A stretch of 64,000 nucleotides of DNA from Streptococcus sp. S1 (GTDB taxonomy: Bacteria > Bacillota > Bacilli > Lactobacillales > Streptococcaceae): positions 275,001-339,000 of the forward strand of contig NZ_CP139418.1 of the NCBI RefSeq assembly GCF_034137685.1, given 5' to 3'. Every line of letters begins with the position of its first letter. Position 1 is the stretch's first letter. Of the stretch, positions 58,784 through 64,000 are shown one piece after another. The notes below the pieces were generated by a model that searched no databases, was not told the DNA's origin, and saw nothing but the letters and a program-made list of their open reading frames with translations. Position numbers and translations under genes: made by a program.

Positions 58784-58865
58784 AATCTATTTAGATTTCT
58801 TTCTAAATAGATTCTAGTACTTTCGGATGGGTTTGTCAACTCTATTTAGAAAAAAATCTAAATAG
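58784..58865 (-). promoter_or_regulatory. sdpRI promoter with two operators
   Basis: The minus strand has TTGACA (58839-58834), 17 bases, TAGAAT (58816-58811). A perfect 12-bp inverted repeat AATCTATTTAGA-N6-TCTAAATAGATT lies at 58784-58813 over the -10 and start. CTATTTAGA-N6-TCTAAATAG is at 58842-58865, just upstream of the -35. The two centres are 55 bases apart, consistent with autorepression by SdpR, possibly by looping. Confidence 0.85.
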
Positions 58866-58920
58866 TTTCTGTTGTAAAAAATATCAGACCTAAGACCGAT
58901 TCTTATAAACAGCGTCTTTT

Positions 58921-58953
58921 CTTAAGTTTTCTTTAAGAAATCAGCCTTATAAT
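58921..58953 (+). promoter_or_regulatory. CiaR-type promoter of csRNA copy 2
   Basis: CTTAAG-N5-TTTAAG (58921-58937), 10 bases, then TATAAT (58948-58953). This is the CiaR direct repeat arrangement. Confidence 0.8.
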
Positions 58954-58959
58954 AAAACC

Positions 58960-59053
58960 ATCAAATGAAGACCTCCTAACTTTGTTTGATAGAAAATCCT
59001 AAACTTTTTCATAATAATCTCCCTATAAGAGCCACCAAAACCGGTGGCTTTTT
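58960..59053 (+). ncRNA. CiaR-dependent small RNA (csRNA), copy 2
   Basis: A ~94-base RNA with GACCTCCTAACTTTGTTTGA near the 5' end, AATAATCTCCCTATAAG near the 3' part, and the terminator GCCACC-AAAACC-GGTGGC-TTTTT. Its sequence is nearly identical to copy 3 and related to copy 1. On the opposite strand the anti-Shine-Dalgarno parts produce false short frames with perfect ribosome sites. Confidence 0.88.
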
Positions 59054-59061
59054 CTATGTAC

Positions 59062-59130
59062 CTTAGCAAACGTTAGTGAGCTTAGGTACGTTGTGATGCA
59101 GTTCGAACGGCAGTGAGAACTACGATCTTT
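59062..59130. repeat. short hairpin repeats between the two csRNA genes
   Basis: CTTAGCAAACGTTAGTGAGC is part of a GTACCTTAGC...GCTTAGGTAC hairpin. AGTTCGAACGGCAGTGAGAACT forms a second. Both recur at 59406-59545, some with compensating stem changes (AGTTC/GAACT versus AGTTT/AAACT). Confidence 0.55.
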
Positions 59131-59217
59131 AGAATGGAATAAGTAATTTTACTGTTTGGAATGATGATTAATGCATTTTGTCAGACTTAAGACCGATTCT
59201 TATAAACAGCGTCTTTT

Positions 59218-59250
59218 CTTAAGTTTTCTTTAAGCAAACCGCCTTATAAT
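59218..59250 (+). promoter_or_regulatory. CiaR-type promoter of csRNA copy 3
   Basis: CTTAAG-N5-TTTAAG (59218-59234), 10 bases, then TATAAT (59245-59250). The surrounding 50 bases match the copy 2 promoter. Confidence 0.8.
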
Positions 59251-59256
59251 AAAACC

Positions 59257-59349
59257 ATCAAATAAAGACCTCCTAACTTTGTTTGATAGAAAATCCTAAA
59301 CTTTTTCATAATAATCTCCCTATAAGAGCCACCAAAACCGGTGGCTTTT
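59257..59349 (+). ncRNA. CiaR-dependent small RNA (csRNA), copy 3
   Basis: Nearly identical to copy 2 (about 290 bases upstream). It has the GACCTCCTAACTTTG and AATAATCTCCC segments and the terminator GCCACC-AAAACC-GGTGGC-TTTT. Its T-run is only four and is followed at once by the perfect 24-bp palindrome. Confidence 0.88.
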
Positions 59350-59351
59350 CT

Positions 59352-59402
59352 ATATCTCTAAATTCGGTTGAACTCAGAGAGTTCAACCGAATTTAGAGAT
59401 AT
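59352..59402. repeat. perfect 24-bp palindrome
   Basis: ATATCTCTAAATTCGGTTGA... and its exact complement are separated by AGA, so a 24-bp stem with a 3-base loop can form. It is not a copy of any other sequence in the window and has no T-run. Confidence 0.85.
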
Positions 59403-59405
59403 TGA

Positions 59406-59545
59406 TGCAGTTTGAGCAAAGCGAAAACTACGTTCCTTATTCCTTTAGCAAACGTTAGTGAGCTTAGGTACGTTGACGCAGTTCGAACGATAGTGAGAAC
59501 TACGTTCCTTATTCCCTTAGCAAACGACAGTGAGAACTACGTTCC
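59406..59545. repeat. hairpin repeats before the MFS gene
   Basis: Tandem variants of AGTTnGAnC..AGTGAGAACTACGTTCCTTA and CTTAGCAAACGTTAGTGAGC occur at 59406, 59444, 59476 and 59527. The frame across them (59412-59723) translates repeats and is not a gene. The rest of 58866-59625 holds only the csRNA units and the MFS promoter (TGTTATAAT near 59589). Confidence 0.55.
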
Positions 59546-59625
59546 TTCTCCTTCATTTGTACAAATACTCCAATTTATGCTCGATCTATGTTATAATGAA
59601 GGGAATTTTTGTCTGAGGAGGATTT

Positions 59626-60796
59626 ATGAAAAAAACACATTCTATGCTATTCATCCCGGGCATCATTATGCTTGGGATTGTTTTACGAACACCATTTACT
59701 ACGCTTCCGACGGTCTTGTCTGACATCGCTGCTGGTTTGGGGGGTAGATGTGAGCTCTCTGGGACTATTGACTAGCTTGCCACTTCTCACCTTTGCCCTT
59801 TTCTCACCTTTTGCGATTCAATTTGCTAAAAAGTTGGGGATTGAGCGCCTCTTTTTCCTAGTTTTGATCGCGATTACGATCGGATCTGCCATTCGGATTA
59901 TCAACCTCCCCTTCCTCTATCTGGGAACCATCTTGATTGGAGCTGGCATCGCCTTCCTCAATGTGCTGCTTCCAAGCCTCATTCAGGCGAACAGACCCCG
60001 CCAACTAGGCATTCTGACCACTTTGTACATCACTTCTATGGGGATGTCTACAGCGATCGCCTCTTCTGTCGCTGTTCCGATCACCAAAGCCACTTCTTGG
60101 CAAGGTTTGGTCAACATCTTGACAGCCTTGTGTGCTCTTGCTTTGGTCATCTGGATTCCTAACCTTCGCTACAACCACCCTCTAAAAAAGACGGCTACTA
60201 CGGAATCTAGTAGCAAGTGGTATACCAATAAATATGTCTGGGCTATCATGATTTTTGGAGGCTTACAGTCACTGCTTTTCTACACAAGTATGACCTGGCT
60301 TCCGACCATGGCTGTTCAAGCTGGCCTTTCAAAGGTTGAATCTGGACTACTGGCCTCCGTGTTCACCCTGATCAGTCTCCCATTCTCCTTGACGATCCCA
60401 AGTTTAACGACACGGTTATCCGATCGCAATCGACGCTTGATGCTTGCGATTGTTGTCGGAGCAGGGATTCTGGGGGTAGCCATGCTCTTAATCCCGATCA
60501 GCAACTTCTTCTACTGGTTGGTATTAAATGCCCTAATTGGAAGTTCCGTTAGTTCGCTCTTCCCTTACCTCATGGTCGCTTTCTCCATGAAATCCAGTAC
60601 ACCTGAAAAAACGGCTCAACTTTCTGGTCTTGCTCAAACAGGAGGCTACGTCTTTGCAGCCTTTGGGCCCATCCTCTTTGGATATAGCAAATCTCTCTTC
60701 CACTCTTGGACACCTGCCATTCTTATGTTACTGGTCTTAACCATTATCATGGCGATTGCCCTTTATCAGGTGGAAAAAGTTGATCATATTTTATAA
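59626..60796 (+). pseudogene. CynX/NimT-like MFS transporter, frameshifted in a G tract
   Basis: ATG 59626 (with GAGGAGG) opens MKKTHSMLFIPGIIMLGIVL and continues to AAGLGGRCELSGTID, then stop. One G fewer in the six-G run at 59739-59744 would give AGLGVDVSSLGLLTSLPLLT, joining the rest, which runs to 60796 with ten or so further helices. Product length would be about 390. The family exports or imports cyanate-like compounds. It may be inactive, phase-variable or a sequencing artefact. Extended -10 TGTTATAAT lies at 59589-59597. Confidence 0.85.
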
Positions 60797-60805
60797 CCAT
60801 CGTCT

Positions 60806-60835
60806 GGCTGGAAGATTCGTCTTCCGGCCTTTTTT
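60806..60835 (+). terminator. terminator of the MFS gene
   Basis: GGCTGGAAGA-TTCG-TCTTCCGGCC-TTTTTT, a 10-bp stem with a UUCG loop and one G-U pair. Confidence 0.88.
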
Positions 60836-60843
60836 GTGCATAC

Positions 60844-60873
60844 AAAAAAAGAACTAGGCACTTGTCCTAGTTC
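60844..60873 (-). terminator. terminator of the LysM protein gene
   Basis: The minus strand reads GAACTAGG-ACAAGTG-CCTAGTTC-TTTTTTT, immediately after the stop codon at 60883. Confidence 0.85.
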
Positions 60874-60882
60874 GAAGTTTTA

Positions 60883-62019
60883 TTATCCGTTAAATGAGAT
60901 ATGTACGTGATCGTAGTGGTTTGCTGTATCTCCACCACGGTCTGGCATTTGGTTCCATGTGTTAGCAGGTCCGTAAATGTTGTCGACTGGCATGTAGAAT
61001 TGTTGTTTCCAGATGATGTATGAGATACCTGCACGGTCCATGTTGTCAATTGCATATTGGGCAACTTGATCTCCAAGTTCGGAACTTGTCGGAACCATTA
61101 CGTCTACTGCAAGCCCTTTACCGTGGTCTTCTGGATCCCCTTCACGGTAACCACCGATATTTGTGATACCGAATTTCGCAGCGATTTCTTGACGGAAAGC
61201 TTCCGCTTGCGGTTGAAGGTGTGGATCAGTTGGAATGGCATTTGCAGCTGTTGGAGTTGATGCTAGTGGTTGCACTTCAGGGGTAGCAGTCGTTTCTGCT
61301 GCCGGTTGTGCTGGAGCTTCCTCTGCTGCTGGAGCAGCTGGGGTTTCTGCAGGAGCTTCTTGAGTTTCCGCTACTGGAGTAGATTGAGGAGCAGCTGGCG
61401 CTACTTCTTGATTTTGAACTTCAACATTGACAGCTGGAGCACCGTAGTTTGGTGTTTCTGGAACAGCTGGTTGTGCTGGGGTTTCTGCTGCTGGTACTTC
61501 AACTACAGGAGCTTCCGCTGGGGTTTCTTGAGTTTCCGCTGCTGGAGCAACTGGAACAGCTTTGTTATCTGCGTTTACTGGTTTAGACAAATCGTTGACA
61601 GCGACTGTTTGGTCATCAACTGTCACTTGGTTTGTTGTCAAGTCAGCACTTGCAACAGTTGCATCTGTCGAACCTGCTTGAGGAGTTTGGATTTCAACTG
61701 AAGTTACTTCTTTTTGATCATTTACTGTTGTTTTCAAAACAGTACCTGGGTAGATCAAATCCATGTTGCTGATGTTGTTCAAGTTTGCCAACACATGAAC
61801 ATCGATTCCAAGCGCTTCTGCGATCGAACTCAATGTGTCACCATATTTTATGGTATAAGTTTGTTGGTTTTCACCGCTTTGTTGGATATCATGTTTGATT
61901 TCATCTACTGAGCGAGCTACCCAATCTTCAAGTGTTTCTGCAGTGGCTTTTGTAAATGGAATCACTGCAAGAGCTACTGTTGAAGCGATCAAGGCTTTCG
62001 TATTAACTTTTAATTTCAT
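60883..62019 (-). CDS. secreted LysM protein with C-terminal peptidase-like domain
   Basis: The 378-residue protein starts with a signal peptide (1-27: KALIASTVALAVIPFTKATA). A LysM domain follows (about 54-97: YTIKYGDTLSSIAEALGIDV), then a long Ala/Pro/Glu/Thr-rich spacer (about 140-260). The C-terminal domain (about 265-378) has DHGKGLAVDVMVP and NHYDHVHISFNG, the HxD..HxH pattern of zinc-dependent LAS/M15-like enzymes. It likely binds and trims peptidoglycan. A WalR-type box lies upstream, in keeping with cell-wall hydrolase control. Confidence 0.88.
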   Translation of the reverse strand: MKLKVNTKALIASTVALAVIPFTKATAETLEDWVARSVDEIKHDIQQSGENQQTYTIKYGDTLSSIAEALGIDVHVLANLNNISNMDLIYPGTVLKTTVNDQKEVTSVEIQTPQAGSTDATVASADLTTNQVTVDDQTVAVNDLSKPVNADNKAVPVAPAAETQETPAEAPVVEVPAAETPAQPAVPETPNYGAPAVNVEVQNQEVAPAAPQSTPVAETQEAPAETPAAPAAEEAPAQPAAETTATPEVQPLASTPTAANAIPTDPHLQPQAEAFRQEIAAKFGITNIGGYREGDPEDHGKGLAVDVMVPTSSELGDQVAQYAIDNMDRAGISYIIWKQQFYMPVDNIYGPANTWNQMPDRGGDTANHYDHVHISFNG

Positions 62020-62175
62020 CTTTTATCCTCTTTTTTCTTTGTTTTTTGCTCAAGATTTTCTTGAACAAATGAACTACTATTCTATCTTATCACAATAAAA
62101 AAATAATAAAAGGCCTTTTTGGCTATTTAACAAAACTGTATTTTTCTTGTAATATTTCGTCTTTCTTGTCACATT

Positions 62176-62192
62176 GTTACAAACTAGTAACA
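62176..62192 (-). promoter_or_regulatory. WalR (VicR) box upstream of the LysM gene
   Basis: The minus strand reads TGTTAC-TAGTT-TGTAAC, matching the direct repeat TGTNAN-N5-TGTNAN recognised by WalR. It is about 160 bases upstream of the start codon. Confidence 0.65.
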
Positions 62193-62340
62193 TAAAAATA
62201 AGGTGCTGGAAGAAGAGTTCGAGGATGAAAAAAACCTCATCTAGGAATGGTTTCTTGATGAGGTTCTTGTCTTTTTTAAGTAATTGAACACGCCCTAAAT
62301 GCTGGGTGAAAAACGCAAACTGTAATAGTACTAACTTCAA

Positions 62341-62457
62341 AGGCACAGTAGCTGATTGGATTTTTCTCTCGCTTTAAGAGCTCGGAAGAATCCTAATCAG
62401 CCTTGTGGGGGCAGGACAACGAAGCATTCTATACAACAGTGCTTCTGTCCTGCTCCC
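62341..62457 (-). repeat. two-hairpin intergenic repeat, copy 3
   Basis: Minus reading: GGGAGCAGGACAGAAGC...GCTTCGTTGTCCTGCCCC, then AAGGCTGATTAGGAT...ATCCAATCAGCTACTGTG. Same order and spacing of two stems as the copies at 18325 and 40927. It begins 35 bases after the stop codon of the V-ATPase D gene. The rest of the 62020-62491 gap holds the LysM promoter region. Confidence 0.75.
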
Positions 62458-62491
62458 TATTTTCCTTTGAGTTGCTTAACGGCTTTGTATC

Positions 62492-63115
62492 TTATTTTAC
62501 CTTCATGATTCTGACGAGGTTGGCGCGTTCGGCTTCCTCGAGTTTCATTTCGATATAGTAGATGGTCTCTTTGAGGTCTGGGATCGTCGCATACTCGAGT
62601 CCATTCACTCGACGGCGGGTTTTCTCGATCTCGTCTGCCATGAGTTGACAACTTTTTTCAATTTCCGCTAATTTGAGCAAATCTGGAAGTAGATCCCCCA
62701 TTTCTTGAATGGTGCTGTCCATTTGACTGTTGGAGGCGAGGTAGCTATAAACCACGTCCCCTTCATCATCTCCGTACGGATTATCGATACGGGCATGGAG
62801 CTTGGGCACGCGCACACTCATGACATTTTCTTCCTCGATATGGAGCATCACTTCTCGAGTGGGTACAGCAAAGATTTCTTCTACCATGAGGTCACTCTCT
62901 AAGGACTTGGCCATCACGAAATCTTGCATATTGCCCACCAGCGCTGCCTCCACCTTTTGGCGCAGACGATTATTCTCTCGCACAGCTTCAATAAAGCGAC
63001 GCATGAGTTCATCCCGCTTATCCTTGAGCAACTTGTGCCCCCGGGTTGCTGTCTTGAGGCGCTCTTTGAGAATATTAAGCTCCATCCGAGTTGGTTTTAC
63101 ATTTAATCGTGCCAT
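62492..63115 (-). CDS. ntpD: V-type ATPase subunit D
   Basis: The 207-residue coiled-coil central stalk subunit starts [20 protein letters not shown], with long charged helices at both ends ([20 protein letters not shown] and [17 protein letters not shown]). It transmits rotation between the A/B head and the membrane ring. It follows subunit B by three bases and is the last gene of the operon. Confidence 0.95.
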   Translation of the reverse strand: MARLNVKPTRMELNILKERLKTATRGHKLLKDKRDELMRRFIEAVRENNRLRQKVEAALVGNMQDFVMAKSLESDLMVEEIFAVPTREVMLHIEEENVMSVRVPKLHARIDNPYGDDEGDVVYSYLASNSQMDSTIQEMGDLLPDLLKLAEIEKSCQLMADEIEKTRRRVNGLEYATIPDLKETIYYIEMKLEEAERANLVRIMKVK

Positions 63116-63118
63116 AGG

Positions 63119-64000
63119 CTAATCCTCTTTGTTTGGCAGATACTTGTCAATCATCTCATCCTTGATCCGTTTAAGCTCTGTTCTTGGAAGGATGGATAAG
63201 AGTTCCCAACCGAGATCCAAACTTTCCTCAATCGTCCGATTGGTAGTGAAACCTTGGTTGATGTATTCCTGCTCAAAGCGGTCCGTAAATTTAACATAGA
63301 GCTTGTCGGTATCTGACAAGGCAGACTCCCCAAGCACTACAGCCAGTTCTTTGGCTTGTTTTCCTTGGGCGTAAGCCGCAAAGAGCTGGTTCATGGTCGC
63401 CGCATGGTCTTCCCGAGTCTTGCCTTCACCAGAACCCTTGTCCTTCAAACGAGAAAGGGATGGAAGAACATTGATCGGTGGGCGGTAACCACTATTGTAG
63501 AGATCGCGGGACAGAATAATCTGACCTTCGGTGATGTAGCCTGTCAAGTCAGGGATGGGGTGGGTGATGTCATCTTCTGGCATGGAGAGGATTGGAATCT
63601 GGGTCACAGATCCTTTCTTTCCAACCAAGCGTCCTGCACGTTCGTAGAGGGTTGAGAGGTTAGTATAGAGGTAACCTGGATAGCCCCGACGACCTGGAAC
63701 TTCCCGGCGGGCAGCGGATACTTCCCGAAGGGCTTCACAGTAGTTGGTCATATCCGTCATGATAACCAAGACGTGCATGTCTTTTTCATAGGCCAAATAT
63801 TCGGCGGCTGTCAAGGCGATCCGAGGGGTGGCAATCCGTTCGATAGCTGGGTCATTGGCTAGGTTGATGAAGAGGACAGAGCGGTCAATCGCACCTGTCT
63901 CCCGAAGGTCGTTCATAAAGAACTCGGCTTCTTCAAAGGTAATTCCCATAGCCGCAAAGACCACGGCGAAGTTTTCTTCAGAATTAAGAACCGTCGCTTG
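63119..64000 (-). CDS. ntpB: V-type ATPase subunit B (C-terminal 293 residues)
   Basis: The gene runs off the right edge. Its visible part begins [20 protein letters not shown] and covers [20 protein letters not shown], the non-catalytic nucleotide-site strand [20 protein letters not shown], and [22 protein letters not shown]. The end is [23 protein letters not shown]. The order B-D fits the streptococcal ntp operon, a Na+ or H+ pump. Subunits upstream lie outside the window. Confidence 0.96.
   Translation of the reverse strand, partial: QATVLNSEENFAVVFAAMGITFEEAEFFMNDLRETGAIDRSVLFINLANDPAIERIATPRIALTAAEYLAYEKDMHVLVIMTDMTNYCEALREVSAARREVPGRRGYPGYLYTNLSTLYERAGRLVGKKGSVTQIPILSMPEDDITHPIPDLTGYITEGQIILSRDLYNSGYRPPINVLPSLSRLKDKGSGEGKTREDHAATMNQLFAAYAQGKQAKELAVVLGESALSDTDKLYVKFTDRFEQEYINQGFTTNRTIEESLDLGWELLSILPRTELKRIKDEMIDKYLPNKED

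Noticed and set aside
58950-59330. Twin minus-strand 21-codon frames beginning MKKFRIFYQTK
   Set aside because: Same reason: complements of csRNA copies 2 and 3. The CiaR promoters and the terminators with T-runs are on the plus strand.
59412-59723. 103-codon plus-strand frame
   Set aside because: It translates the intergenic hairpin repeats and then the MFS gene in the wrong frame.
61270-61701. 143-codon plus-strand frame rich in Trp, Cys and Phe
   Set aside because: Antisense of the Ala/Pro/Glu-rich spacer of the LysM protein.

Overview
The window is a stretch of a low-GC Firmicute chromosome, almost certainly a Streptococcus of the oral mitis/sanguinis type. The evidence is the complete S10-spc-alpha ribosomal operon with streptococcal gene order, the polA / CoA-binding pair, pneumococcus-like r-protein sequences, CiaR-type small RNA genes, an Rgg regulator and a V-type ATPase. 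The species cannot be fixed from the window alone.

Layout. 1-2.0 kb: start of an rRNA operon on the minus strand (16S, tRNA-Ala, first bases of 23S) with a strong promoter. 2.1-3.3 kb: a glutamate-cysteine ligase-like gene. 3.6-18.2 kb: 29 genes read leftward from one promoter (rpsJ ... rplQ, including secY, adk, infA and rpoA), with strong hairpins in several intergenic gaps. 18.3-24.2 kb: tgt, a DUF975 membrane protein, a CoA-binding protein, polA and a tiny stand-alone peptide gene. 24.2-32.5 kb: an alpha-L-fucosidase and a T-box controlled trp operon (trpE, a fused trpGD, trpC, F, B, A). 32.6-43 kb: a MarR/DUF1304 pair, a csRNA gene, HAD and MATE genes, thrC, hisS, a DUF59 gene, uraA behind a PyrR attenuator, and ilvD. 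43-44.7 kb: an SPFH/RHH pair, then rpmF-rpmG.

44.7-57.8 kb is accessory and visibly AT-rich. A ~2.9 kb island lies downstream of rpmG between two degenerate 119-bp direct repeats that contain the rpmG stop region, which look like attL/attR. It holds a VbhA-like antitoxin with a Fic toxin, an unrecognised 427-aa protein with a C-terminal membrane anchor, and a broken tyrosine integrase. Next come an ABC exporter, a TPR protein, and an Rgg regulator divergent from a lactococcin-972-type locus whose bacteriocin gene is dead but whose membrane and ATPase genes are intact. An IS3-family remnant and a duplicated rgg-promoter block follow, then small membrane proteins and another ABC exporter.

57.8-64 kb: sdpRI, two tandem csRNA genes, a perfect 24-bp palindrome, a CynX-like MFS gene frameshifted in a G tract, a WalR-box LysM protein and the last two genes of the V-ATPase operon.

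The chromosome is mostly housekeeping. The most interesting parts are the rpmG island, the decayed bacteriocin locus, the three csRNA genes, the 23-codon peptide gene, and a family of two-hairpin intergenic repeats present three times.
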